Assembly: GCA_934096275.1 (NCBI GenBank)
Contig: CAKOLK010000008.1
Location: 1 to 39,704 of the forward strand
Direction of reading: 5' to 3'
Length of the DNA stretch: 39,704 bases
DNA from: an uncultured Bacilli bacterium
GTDB lineage: Bacteria; Bacillota_I; Bacilli_A; RF39; UBA660
The position numbers and the translations under genes were made by a program. The notes under the pieces are model-generated. The model was not told the DNA's origin and ran no database searches. It worked only from the letters and a program-made list of their open reading frames with translations. The first letter of the stretch is position 1; every line of letters begins with the position of its first letter. Positions 8,266 to 16,009 of the stretch are shown piece after piece.

Positions 8266-8703
8266 TTAATCACCAAAATCACTTTCAAATAGATGGTCCG
8301 CTAAATCAGATAGAACTTCTTTATTTACATCAAAGAAACTATCCCATTTATCTTTAGCCCATATTTCTAATCTGTCATTTACACCAAGAACAATACATTC
8401 TTTATCAAGAGAAGCATAACTACAAAGTTGTGGTGCAAGTTTAATTCTTCCTTGTTTATCAAATTCACAAACAGTGGCACCAGATAAAAATATTCTAGTG
8501 AAGTTTCTAGCATCTTTCTTAGTAAATGGTAATGTTTGTAACTTAGAGACAATAACTTTCCATTGCTCTTCTGAGTATAAAAACAAACAATTATCTAAAC
8601 CACGAGTCACAATTATTTTGTCTCCTAACTCATCACGTAGCTTCGAAGGAATTATTATTCTTCCTTTTTCATCAATATTATGATGAAACTCACCCATCAA
8701 CAT
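8266..8703 (-). CDS. mraZ: Transcriptional regulator MraZ
   Basis: MraZ is an AbrB-like DNA-binding protein, usually the first gene of the division and cell wall cluster, which it regulates. Two duplicated halves are visible, each with a DxxGR motif (DEKGRIIIP near residue 11 and DKQGRIKLAP near 81). The start MLMGEFHHNIDEKGR matches the family. The ATG at 8703 was preferred to a GTG at 8715 because GGTGAT lies just before it. Four GTGG boxes at 10-bp intervals lie upstream, the last overlapping the ribosome site, so autoregulation is expected. Confidence 0.95.
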   Translation of the reverse strand: MLMGEFHHNIDEKGRIIIPSKLRDELGDKIIVTRGLDNCLFLYSEEQWKVIVSKLQTLPFTKKDARNFTRIFLSGATVCEFDKQGRIKLAPQLCSYASLDKECIVLGVNDRLEIWAKDKWDSFFDVNKEVLSDLADHLFESDFGD

Positions 8704-8711
8704 AGAAATCA

Positions 8712-8745
8712 CCACTTTTCACCACTATTATCCACTGTCTACCAC
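8712..8745 (-). promoter_or_regulatory. MraZ operator: four GTGG boxes at 10-bp spacing
   Basis: On the minus strand GTGG occurs at 8742-8745, 8732-8735, 8722-8725 and 8712-8715, exactly 10 bases apart and on one face of the helix. A fifth, at 8773-8776, is 31 bases further upstream. MraZ in other bacteria binds short tandem TGGG or GTGG-type repeats before its own gene. The promoter-proximal box overlaps the mraZ Shine-Dalgarno, so bound MraZ would lie close to the start of the operon. Confidence 0.8.
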
Positions 8746-8815
8746 AATTTTACTTCCTTATCTTATAGTTGTCCACATTTTTTAACGAAAAAAAATAAAA
8801 AATTAGCAAATAAAA

Positions 8816-8837
8816 ACAAGTGTTTGTCAACACTTGT
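8816..8837 (-). terminator. Terminator between the 8844-9926 gene and mraZ
   Basis: ACAAGTGTT and AACACTTGT form a 9-bp stem with a GACA loop on the minus strand, followed by TTTTTATTT. It separates the upstream gene from the mraZ transcription unit, which therefore needs its own promoter in about 8746-8815. Confidence 0.8.
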
Positions 8838-8843
8838 ATTACT

Positions 8844-9926
8844 TTACATAGTTTTTTGTAAATTTTTGTCTTTACTTAGCTTACTAATAGAATGATTATA
8901 AGATAAATCACAACTTCTAGCGTATTCTAAATCACTAGAATCTCCACTTATAAATACTTTATATCTAGGAAGTAAAACATCAACCCTTATATCATCATCA
9001 TTAATCATATAAGATATCAAAGATAAAGCACCATTCTTATCACACATAAGAGTACAAAGAACACCTAAATCTTTAGCTTTTTCATAAGCAACTTCATTTA
9101 CAATATAACCAGTACTCTTATTAGTATCATAATCAATTATCTCCTCATACGGATATCCAATACGAACATCAACTTCATCATCAGAAAGTGAAGAATTATA
9201 TTTAACTATATCAGGAAAATTATCTCTAAAACTTTTAAGTTTAGAAACATCATCTTGTTCTAACATAACACCAAGCACATTCTTAAGAGGTTCTTCTAAT
9301 TCATAATTATTAAGAATTGCAATTAAAGAACTATTAAAACCATCTTTATACATCTTACTAATTATATATTCTTTATTAATTCCATCTACTTCTTCAAGTA
9401 CTTTTATTAAAGTATCATAACTATTAAGTTCAATTAACTTATCAATTGCCTTTTTAGTAGAAAAAGAATTTCTAAAAGATATTAGTTTAATAAGTTCAAA
9501 TATATAATTAGAATTATTAAAATTAATAATGCAATCAGACAATTTATTTACTTGTTCTTCAGTAAATAATTTTGTTTTTATAAAATACATCTCTATATTT
9601 AATAATATAACCGAAGGTATAAAAGAACATAAATAATCCACTAATAAATCTTTCTTATCGGTATAATCAAACATAAAAACGATAAGCCTATCATAACAAT
9701 TTTTTTTAGCAAAAGATGCAATCTTTTCAACTGGAAAGTTTTTTACACTCTTAATATAATCTTCTAAATCAATGCCACAATATAAATAATTATTTAGTAA
9801 ATAATCTAAAACATAATCTAATGATCTTCTTTCTTCACCATCATAATCAGGTTTAGTATTCTTAATTTTTTTCATTATTTTACCAATATTATTATCAATA
9901 TATTCGTTAAAATCAGTAGTAAACAT
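8844..9926 (-). CDS. Hypothetical protein, 360 residues
   Basis: I do not recognise this protein. It appears soluble and largely alpha-helical, with many short Leu/Ile-rich helices reminiscent of a helical-repeat scaffold (about residues 40-230). A more beta-like C-terminal part contains the segment DVRIGYPYEEIIDYD near 250. There is no signal peptide or membrane segment. GAGGTGAT precedes the ATG. It lies just upstream of the mraZ operon but is cut off from it by a terminator, so no functional link to division is implied. Confidence 0.6.
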   Translation of the reverse strand: MFTTDFNEYIDNNIGKIMKKIKNTKPDYDGEERRSLDYVLDYLLNNYLYCGIDLEDYIKSVKNFPVEKIASFAKKNCYDRLIVFMFDYTDKKDLLVDYLCSFIPSVILLNIEMYFIKTKLFTEEQVNKLSDCIINFNNSNYIFELIKLISFRNSFSTKKAIDKLIELNSYDTLIKVLEEVDGINKEYIISKMYKDGFNSSLIAILNNYELEEPLKNVLGVMLEQDDVSKLKSFRDNFPDIVKYNSSLSDDEVDVRIGYPYEEIIDYDTNKSTGYIVNEVAYEKAKDLGVLCTLMCDKNGALSLISYMINDDDIRVDVLLPRYKVFISGDSSDLEYARSCDLSYNHSISKLSKDKNLQKTM

Positions 9927-10024
9927 ATAATCACCTCAAATAATGACTTTATTATATGACAAAATTTGGAAATAAGCAAGTTTTTAATATTAAAAAATGA
10001 TATATATAAACATACCATTTAATT

Positions 10025-11536
10025 CTAATTCACTGATAACGTATATGGATCAGAGCTTGTACCAAATCCTCCGGATATTTTGACATTTGATGATAAATAT
10101 AAGACAGGACGAGCAGCACCAGAACCACTGAAGTAAACATGACGTGAAGTCGTCTTCCCATCTGAATTAGGTGTTATATATATATCATCATCTGCTGAAG
10201 AAGGTGTAATAGTCCATTCAGACAATCCCTTATTCATCCATCCATTTGTTTCAACACAAGTTGAAAGTTCTTCTGAAGTATAAGAATCATCTAAAGGCTT
10301 ATCATAACATCCCGTAAAGGAATACATATAATCACTAACATGCATTAACGCTATCTTTTTATTTGCATCACTTTGCATTATTGGATTATATCCTCCTATC
10401 TCCTCAACAAAATAGCAGTCATATGAATCGATATAACTATTTGTAAAAACACATTCAGGTCCATTTGCATTTTTCCTCTCATATTGCCACATTTTTGATG
10501 CAGTTGTTTCTGATAAATAATATCCTCCAAGATAATATTTTGTAGTTCCTATCATGTTTTGTGCATCACTTGTTAATGTATTATAATAATCATTATTCAA
10601 ATATGTATTCAATCCAATCATTACCCAATTATTATAATTATATCCGCCAAGATCTAAATCACTCAAATTAAAATCCCCAATAGATTCATCTCTGATTATC
10701 TTAAATCTATTTTCTACATTACCATCTGTGTCTTCAGTAGGTATTATTCCTATTATTCTCCATATTTCATTGTTAAATGTCACATAGTTATTTACTACTG
10801 AATTTCCTCCACGATACCTATATTCTGTGACAAATCTGTTATCTACTTGTAATGTATCATCTATTTCATGTATAATCTTTTCAAGGCCACCCTTTCCTTG
10901 ATTTGTTTCCGCAAATTCTAAAGCATAGTCTTCTTTAATAGGCGCATCTTCATTATTAATATTTACTCTAAACTTATAACTATAAGATTTTTCATTTAAT
11001 TTATTTGTATCTACACTCTCATCAATCCAAGCTCTTAATCTATAACTTGTAAGTACTTCTCCTTTATTATTTGAGAATATTTCTTCTTGTGACTTTAATA
11101 TATATTGATTTAATTTTTCTATTGTTGTAGGTTCCACTACTACTGTCTCAGTTCCATTTTCTACTTTAGTTAGATAAACTTTTATTTCACTATCACTCAA
11201 AGCATTATCTACACTTATTGGTTCTAGTACTATGTTATAGTTTAGCTTCCTCTTTGTATCATCATTTGCTCTTGTTTTTATATAAGATAATACTTGAAAA
11301 TCAAAGTAATTAGTCAATACTTTACCTTCACTATCTTTAATAGGAAGTGCATTAGTCATACCTATTTCATTTGTTTCAGTATAACTCATTTTTACTTGTC
11401 CTGTAGTTATACTATTATTATCAGTTAATAAATCAGTTGATGTCCATAATGCATATGTACCAAAAGATACTATTGCTAAATTAAACAGTGTTATTGCAAT
11501 TAACATTAGTACTCTTTTCTCTTTACTATATTCCAT
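10025..11536 (-). CDS. Secreted SipW-type protein, paralogue without variable-repeat signature
   Basis: A 503-residue paralogue of the protein at 3379-4812. The N-terminal hydrophobic segment is followed by GTYALWTSTDLL and NNSITTGQVKMSYTE; the next ~200 residues are nearly the same as in the paralogue, and the C-terminal half again has WRIIGIIPTED, NTYLNNDYYNTL, YYLGGY and AARPVLYLSSNV. The equivalent C-terminal stretch (about 10100-10200) uses ordinary A/T-ending codons and shows no NNC run. GGGAGTG precedes the ATG. A TTGAAA/TACTAT promoter with 17-base spacing overlaps the terminator just upstream. SipW-type processing and the DUF6273-like domain are inferred from patterns. Confidence 0.75.
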   Translation of the reverse strand: MEYSKEKRVLMLIAITLFNLAIVSFGTYALWTSTDLLTDNNSITTGQVKMSYTETNEIGMTNALPIKDSEGKVLTNYFDFQVLSYIKTRANDDTKRKLNYNIVLEPISVDNALSDSEIKVYLTKVENGTETVVVEPTTIEKLNQYILKSQEEIFSNNKGEVLTSYRLRAWIDESVDTNKLNEKSYSYKFRVNINNEDAPIKEDYALEFAETNQGKGGLEKIIHEIDDTLQVDNRFVTEYRYRGGNSVVNNYVTFNNEIWRIIGIIPTEDTDGNVENRFKIIRDESIGDFNLSDLDLGGYNYNNWVMIGLNTYLNNDYYNTLTSDAQNMIGTTKYYLGGYYLSETTASKMWQYERKNANGPECVFTNSYIDSYDCYFVEEIGGYNPIMQSDANKKIALMHVSDYMYSFTGCYDKPLDDSYTSEELSTCVETNGWMNKGLSEWTITPSSADDDIYITPNSDGKTTSRHVYFSGSGAARPVLYLSSNVKISGGFGTSSDPYTLSVN

Positions 11537-11570
11537 ATTTTAACACTCCCTTACTATAATAATAGTACAA

Positions 11571-11600
11571 TAAAAAAAGCACTTTTTCAAGCACCTTTTC
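11571..11600 (-). terminator. Terminator upstream of the secreted-protein paralogue
   Basis: On the minus strand GGTGCTTGAAAAAGTGCTTTTTTT forms a hairpin (GTGCTT/AAGTGC type) followed by seven T. It isolates the gene at 10025-11536 from upstream minus-strand transcription. The TTGAAA within it may double as the -35 of that gene. Confidence 0.7.
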
Positions 11601-11627
11601 TTATTCTGATTCTTCTACTCAACAAAC

Positions 11628-11655
11628 TTGACACACAACATTTATTTGTTATATT
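11628..11655 (+). promoter_or_regulatory. Consensus promoter of the small toxin-like gene
   Basis: TTGACA (11628-11633) and TATATT (11650-11655) are 16 bases apart. Transcription would start near 11662, giving a leader of about 57 bases. Confidence 0.7.
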
Positions 11656-11719
11656 TATATTACACGTTAATTATGGGCGTCGGCTTCACTACTTTTTTAA
11701 GAAAGTGAGGTGATGTTTA

Positions 11720-11779
11720 ATGAGTAGAAAAAACGACATGATTTTCATATTACTTATTATCATCTATAGATTGATCTAA
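11720..11779 (+). CDS. Putative type I toxin peptide, 19 residues
   Basis: The reading frame encodes MSRKNDMIFILLIIIYRLI, a charged head followed by one short hydrophobic helix and a terminal Arg-Leu-Ile. Length and composition resemble small membrane toxins such as Ibs of E. coli, but I see no direct homology. GAGGTGAT lies seven bases before the ATG. The leader can form a hairpin, TCACT(11686-11690)/AGTGA (11704-11708), that touches the ribosome site. A consensus promoter is upstream and a convergent antisense RNA downstream. It could instead be an uncharacterised regulatory small peptide. Confidence 0.55.
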   Translation: MSRKNDMIFILLIIIYRLI

Positions 11780-11793
11780 ATGTTTTAATTAAT

Positions 11794-11831
11794 AAAAAAA
11801 TGCGACGCCTCTTTATATAAGGAAGCGTCGC
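11794..11831 (-). terminator. Strong terminator of the antisense RNA
   Basis: GCGACGC (11802-11808) pairs perfectly with GCGTCGC (11825-11831) and the stem continues inward with TCTT/AAGGA. On the minus strand seven T (11794-11800) follow. On the plus strand the same hairpin has no T run, so it is mainly a minus-strand terminator. Confidence 0.8.
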
Positions 11832-11875
11832 TCCAAAAACCAATTGAAGCCGACGTTCATAAAACGTCCTTCTTT
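11794..11875 (-). ncRNA. Putative antisense RNA antitoxin, about 80 nt
   Basis: A promoter on the minus strand (TTGTAT 11905-11910, 17 bases, TATATT 11882-11887) would start an RNA near 11875 that ends at the hairpin and T run at 11794-11831. It converges on the toxin-like gene and overlaps its 3' untranslated region, the layout of known type I modules. Alternatively it is only the 3' end of the rnj transcript, which has no other obvious terminator. Confidence 0.5.
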
Positions 11876-11926
11876 ATATATAATATACTACTTTTAGTAG
11901 TTTTATACAAGTACTTTTGATAACTT

Positions 11927-13576
11927 TTATATTTCAGATATAACAGTAATTATCATTGGTACACTACCAGTTTCTTTTTCAAAATAATGACTAAGAACAT
12001 CTCTTATTCTAAGTTTTAAACCAGTGAAATCAACCTTTTTATTAGGTTCAACCAAATCAAGTATTACTTCTTTACATAATTCTTCAGTTCTTTCAATAAG
12101 ATCAAGATTATCTTTTACATAAATGAATCCCCTTGTTATTATTTGAGGTTCTACTAATATCTTTTTAGTCTTTTTATCTAAGCTTGCACTTACTATTACA
12201 ATACCATTCTTACTTAATAGTTGTCTATCTTTCAAAACTAACTCACCAATATCATCAGATTGATTACCATCTATTAATATTTCATCAATCTTAATATGTT
12301 CATTATTATCTTGTAAAACTCCATTATCAAACTCTACTACATCACCATTTAATTTAAGTAATATATTATCTTTATTAATACCAGTTAACTCTGCTACATT
12401 GGCATTCATATATTGATATCTATATTCTCCACGAACAGGCATATAATACTTAGGATTCATAAGATTAATCATTTGCATTAAATCCTCACTAGAGGCATGA
12501 TGTAACACATGCTTCTTCATAGAAAGACTAATTGCTTCAACATCAAGTCTAGATAAATCATCAATAATTTTTGAAATAATCTTTTCATTACCAGGATAAA
12601 CAGGTTCAGAAATAAATACTGTGTCCCCTGCTTTTAATTTAATATATTTATCATATCCATTAATAATTTTTTCTAAACTTGCAACTTCTTTTTCTTTATC
12701 ATCCGCTACTATTATAACTACATCTTTATCTTTTATATTAGATAGATTACCAATAATACTCTTATCTACACTTAAATAATTATTATCAATTGAATAATCA
12801 ACTGCTTCTTGAAGTTTCTTACCCATTATTACAATTTTTCTTTTAGTTCTAGATACAGCATCAAATATCTCTTGTAATCTATAAATATGATCTGGATATA
12901 GGCTAACTATAATTCTATCTTCAGTACCATTTAATATATCCCACATCTTAGAATATATCCTATGACTTGGACTAGTATGTCCAGTTCTATAAGCATAACA
13001 TGATTCACAAAGAAGGCATAATACTCCTTGTTTACCTACATATGCAAGCTTACCTATATCAGTCTTATATGATCCAAGCATAGTAGAATCAAATACAAAA
13101 TCAGTTGCATAAACAATTGCACCATCATCAGTATATAAAACATATAAAACAGCTTCAGGTATAGAATGAGTTACTTCGATTGGAAATATTGAAAAATTAG
13201 CTACATCAATCTTAGAATGTGGTCTAATTTCCTTTAATTTAGTTGCTTTAATATTCTTCTCATCTAACTCTTTCTTAATCAAATTCATTGTAAACTTTGT
13301 AGCATAAACAGGTATATCAGGCATTTCATTAAGTATATCAGGAAGTGCCCCCATATTACCATCATGACCGTGAGTAATAAAAATACCACGTACTTTCTTT
13401 CTATTTTCTTTTAAATAATCAAAATTAGGTATGATGTAGTCAACACCAAGCATATTAGAACTAGGATACTTTAACCCAGCATCAAATACAAATATGTTAT
13501 CATCTACATCCACTATATACATATTTTTTCCATTTTCATTCAGTCCACCAAGACCAAATATCTTAATTTTACTCAT
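11927..13576 (-). CDS. rnjB: RNase J2-like protein with degenerate metal site
   Basis: A beta-lactamase/beta-CASP protein of the RNase J family (549 residues, normal length), which handles mRNA decay and rRNA maturation. The metal motif normally HxHxDH reads HGHDGN at 69-74, so its Asp and second His are lost. H137 (THSIP) and D159 (ATDF) are kept. The beta-CASP His (usually HR) is Tyr at 232, and the usual HGEYR is RGEYR at 382-386. RNase J2 of Bacilli is similarly degenerate and supports J1 in a complex, so this is probably the J2 partner rather than an active nuclease. AAAGGAG precedes the ATG at a longish distance. Confidence 0.85.
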   Translation of the reverse strand: MSKIKIFGLGGLNENGKNMYIVDVDDNIFVFDAGLKYPSSNMLGVDYIIPNFDYLKENRKKVRGIFITHGHDGNMGALPDILNEMPDIPVYATKFTMNLIKKELDEKNIKATKLKEIRPHSKIDVANFSIFPIEVTHSIPEAVLYVLYTDDGAIVYATDFVFDSTMLGSYKTDIGKLAYVGKQGVLCLLCESCYAYRTGHTSPSHRIYSKMWDILNGTEDRIIVSLYPDHIYRLQEIFDAVSRTKRKIVIMGKKLQEAVDYSIDNNYLSVDKSIIGNLSNIKDKDVVIIVADDKEKEVASLEKIINGYDKYIKLKAGDTVFISEPVYPGNEKIISKIIDDLSRLDVEAISLSMKKHVLHHASSEDLMQMINLMNPKYYMPVRGEYRYQYMNANVAELTGINKDNILLKLNGDVVEFDNGVLQDNNEHIKIDEILIDGNQSDDIGELVLKDRQLLSKNGIVIVSASLDKKTKKILVEPQIITRGFIYVKDNLDLIERTEELCKEVILDLVEPNKKVDFTGLKLRIRDVLSHYFEKETGSVPMIITVISEI

Positions 13577-13631
13577 ATTTTATTCTTTACTTCTCCTTTC
13601 ATTTTTTTATATCAAGTAAGCAACCTAGTAA

Positions 13632-13661
13632 ATTATAACACAAAACACATAGAAAAAGCAA
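13632..13661 (-). promoter_or_regulatory. Promoter of the RNase J-like gene
   Basis: TTGCTT (13656-13661) and an extended -10, TGTTATAAT (TATAAT at 13632-13637), 18 bases apart on the minus strand. Confidence 0.55.
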
Positions 13662-13672
13662 TATCTTATCAA

Positions 13673-13704
13673 TTATTGAGCAATTGCCGTTATTGAGCAA
13701 TTGC
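13673..13704. repeat. Tandem operator-like repeat before the RNase J-like gene
   Basis: TTATTGAGCAATTGC occurs at 13673-13687 and again at 13690-13704, a 17-base period. Each copy contains the palindrome GCAATTGC. The pair starts about 12 bases upstream of the predicted -35, a position typical for an activator or regulator site. Confidence 0.5.
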
Positions 13705-13718
13705 TAATCATTCAATGC

Positions 13719-13741
13719 TAAAAAAGTACTTTTTCAAGTAC
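13719..13741 (-). terminator. Terminator of the carboxypeptidase gene
   Basis: GTACTTGAAAAAGTAC forms a 6-bp stem on the minus strand, followed by six T. It lies directly after the stop at 13745. Confidence 0.8.
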
Positions 13742-13744
13742 AAT

Positions 13745-14974
13745 TTAATATCTTTTATAAGCTTTTAAAAACTTTTTCAAAGTAAAGATAAATACAACAA
13801 GCGAAAACGTAAATATAAGTACACTAAGTATTGTAAACCATTCACCTTTTACTACCTTTACAATACTAATACTAGGCTTATTTTCTAATACAATATCAAT
13901 ACTTTTTAGAAGTTTATCCTTATAATAAACTTCTAAAACCCCTAACTTTTCTCCTTTTTTAGTGAAAGGTTTTATTTGTTTTATACCTGTATAAGATAAT
14001 TTAATATTATTTTCATCAAAATCATTATTATTATAAAGTAACTTTATATCTTCATTAGACTTAAAAATAACAAAATCATCCTTCAAGTACTTTGTAGCAA
14101 TCTTAAGTATATCATCATTCTTCTCTACCAATATATGATAACTATAATTAGTAAAGAAATAAGTATATAACTCATAAGCATCCTTAACATTATACATCTT
14201 ATTATAATCATCATCTGCACCAGTAGTAACAAGTAAATAATTTATATCATTCTTTTTATCATACGCAATAGAAGCCAAACACCTACCAGCATCAGTATCA
14301 TACCCAGTCTTAGCACCAAGCATCATTGAAGTATCAACACCAGCACGCTTTCCTCCCTCTCTCATAGAACTCTTAACAGTTATAGATTTATCTTTGAACT
14401 CATATGAATCAGTAGTAAATATCTTTTTAAAAGTATCATTCTTTAAAGCATACATTAAAAGCTCCGCAACCTCTTTGACTGTACTATAATTATTCTTATC
14501 ATCAAATCCAATAGGATTAGCAAACGAAGTATTATTAAGTTCTAATTCGTTTGCTTTCTTATTCATTAAATCAACAAACTTATCCACACTACCAGACATA
14601 GACATTGCAATAGCATTAGTAGCATCAGCACCACTTGCTACAACACATGCATAAAGAAGTTCTAGATAAGAAACTTTTTGTCCTACTTCAAGACCTACAA
14701 CATATGCATCTTTTTCTTTTAATCCCTTTAACATATCCTTAGTTATAGTAACCTCTTTATCTAAATTATCAATATTCTCAAGAGCCACAACCGCAGTCAT
14801 AATCTTAGTAAGAGAAGCAATACTAACCTTATCAGTATCCTTATAACCAAAAACCCTTTCATAAGTATCTAAATTATATAAAACAATATTCTTACTATTA
14901 GTATTAAGTGCATCTACAGGAATAACCACAAAAAAAAGAAAAACACTAAGTATTATAAATAAAACTCTTTTCAC
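13745..14974 (-). CDS. dacA: D-alanyl-D-alanine carboxypeptidase (PBP5 type)
   Basis: A low-molecular-weight penicillin-binding protein that trims the terminal D-Ala of peptidoglycan stem peptides. A signal peptide (about 1-22, ending VDA) leads to the catalytic domain with SLTK at 54-57 and KTG at 222-224. The second motif reads SGA (114-116) rather than the usual SxN, a deviation worth noting. A membrane anchor (WFTILSVLIFTFSLVVFIF) lies near the C-terminus. I start at GTG 14974 because AAGGTGG lies five bases before it; a second GTG three codons upstream overlaps that site. Confidence 0.9.
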   Translation of the reverse strand: MKRVLFIILSVFLFFVVIPVDALNTNSKNIVLYNLDTYERVFGYKDTDKVSIASLTKIMTAVVALENIDNLDKEVTITKDMLKGLKEKDAYVVGLEVGQKVSYLELLYACVVASGADATNAIAMSMSGSVDKFVDLMNKKANELELNNTSFANPIGFDDKNNYSTVKEVAELLMYALKNDTFKKIFTTDSYEFKDKSITVKSSMREGGKRAGVDTSMMLGAKTGYDTDAGRCLASIAYDKKNDINYLLVTTGADDDYNKMYNVKDAYELYTYFFTNYSYHILVEKNDDILKIATKYLKDDFVIFKSNEDIKLLYNNNDFDENNIKLSYTGIKQIKPFTKKGEKLGVLEVYYKDKLLKSIDIVLENKPSISIVKVVKGEWFTILSVLIFTFSLVVFIFTLKKFLKAYKRY

Positions 14975-15073
14975 TAATACCACCTTTTATCTTATAACAC
15001 TATTATATAGGTTTTTCTTTTATTTGTAAATACAATTTTATAAAGCACAATAAAAAAGCACTTTTGATAACTA

Positions 15074-15898
15074 TTACATAAACTTATGTCCACATATAGA
15101 ACATTCTCTAGCAGTCGCTACTTGATTACTACCACATACTGGACATGGCTTTGTTCCAGTTTGATTATCTAATCTTTGTTCTTCTTGAATAATACTTTGT
15201 TCATTAACTTGATTATTCATCACATTATCCATCGGAACTCCTTGAGTATTAAATTGATTATTATTTAACGTATTATTTTGATTAATAAACTGATTATTAT
15301 TCATTTGATTATTATTTTGTTCCATTTGCATATTATTCTTAACCATTTCATTAATTTGTTTTTGACTCATATGATCAAGTTCAGCATTATAATAATGATC
15401 ATCATTATTAATATTCATTGCACTGTAATCTTTACTATTATTCATATTGTTTTGATTATTCATATTCATTTCCATATTATTAATAGCGTAATCAACTTGA
15501 CTATTATAAGTAGCATCTCCGAATGCAAGTATTAATTGTCCAATAAATGGTAACAAGATTAACAAGAGTGCAAACCCTGTTCCTTTTCCAAATACTTTTG
15601 CAAGTTTTATATTAATTACTATCGCATAAATAAATATTGCAAAAGGTACAAATATCGCAATTAAAACATGCCACCATTCTAAATCTACTATTTCAAATAA
15701 CACTACAATATTATATATTGGTACAATTGATGTCCAACCTGGTTTACCAGCTTTAGTATAAATCTTCCACATTGCAATCAAACTAATCAATGATCCAATA
15801 ATACTAATTAAATAAATTATTAACACCATGCCACTTAAAAATGATGCAGCATCAGCTCCTGCTGCTACGCTAGGATCGTATCCATAACTATAATCCAT
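15074..15898 (-). CDS. Membrane protein with Asn/Gln-rich linker and zinc ribbon
   Basis: An integral membrane protein of 274 residues. Hydrophobic segments lie at about 22-45, 58-70, 76-98 and 107-127, with GKPGWTSIVPIYN between the first two, a signature of the DUF5684-type membrane family. A low-complexity Asn/Gln/Met linker (about 135-240) separates this from a C-terminal zinc ribbon, CPVCGS...CSICGHKF. The function is unknown. GGGAGTG precedes the ATG at 15898; an ATG three codons earlier is less well placed. Confidence 0.75.
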   Translation of the reverse strand: MDYSYGYDPSVAAGADAASFLSGMVLIIYLISIIGSLISLIAMWKIYTKAGKPGWTSIVPIYNIVVLFEIVDLEWWHVLIAIFVPFAIFIYAIVINIKLAKVFGKGTGFALLLILLPFIGQLILAFGDATYNSQVDYAINNMEMNMNNQNNMNNSKDYSAMNINNDDHYYNAELDHMSQKQINEMVKNNMQMEQNNNQMNNNQFINQNNTLNNNQFNTQGVPMDNVMNNQVNEQSIIQEEQRLDNQTGTKPCPVCGSNQVATARECSICGHKFM

Positions 15899-15954
15899 AC
15901 ATATCACTCCCTAGTATAAAGTATAATAAAAAATTAGCTCTTTGTCTACATATT

Positions 15955-15983
15955 TTGACATTTTACTAAAAATATGATATAAT
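15955..15983 (+). promoter_or_regulatory. Perfect consensus promoter of the 16010 gene
   Basis: TTGACA (15955-15960) and TATAAT (15978-15983) are separated by exactly 17 bases. Confidence 0.85.
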
Positions 15984-16009
15984 ATGCCCAATTAAAGGGG
16001 GAATATTAT

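Larger units (their letters stand above)
11678..11855 (+). repeat. Long-range inverted repeat spanning the toxin-like mRNA
   Basis: CGTCGGCTTC (11678-11687) in the leader is the exact complement of GAAGCCGACG (11846-11855) past the coding region. In a full-length transcript the two ends could pair, as in several type I toxin mRNAs whose 5'-3' interaction keeps them untranslated. The 3' arm also overlaps the hairpin GACGTT/AACGTC (11852-11868), so two folds compete. Confidence 0.6.

Noticed and set aside
11640..11870. Miniature transposable element with terminal inverted repeats
   Set aside because: The inverted repeat is only 10 bp with no visible target duplication, and promoters, ribosome site and terminator explain the structure better.
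13673..13704. Terminator for the carboxypeptidase gene
   Set aside because: The palindromes lack T runs, and a good hairpin terminator already lies at 13719-13741.
15278..15535. Plus-strand Ile-rich frame inside the membrane-protein gene
   Set aside because: It mirrors the Asn/Gln linker codons of the real gene.
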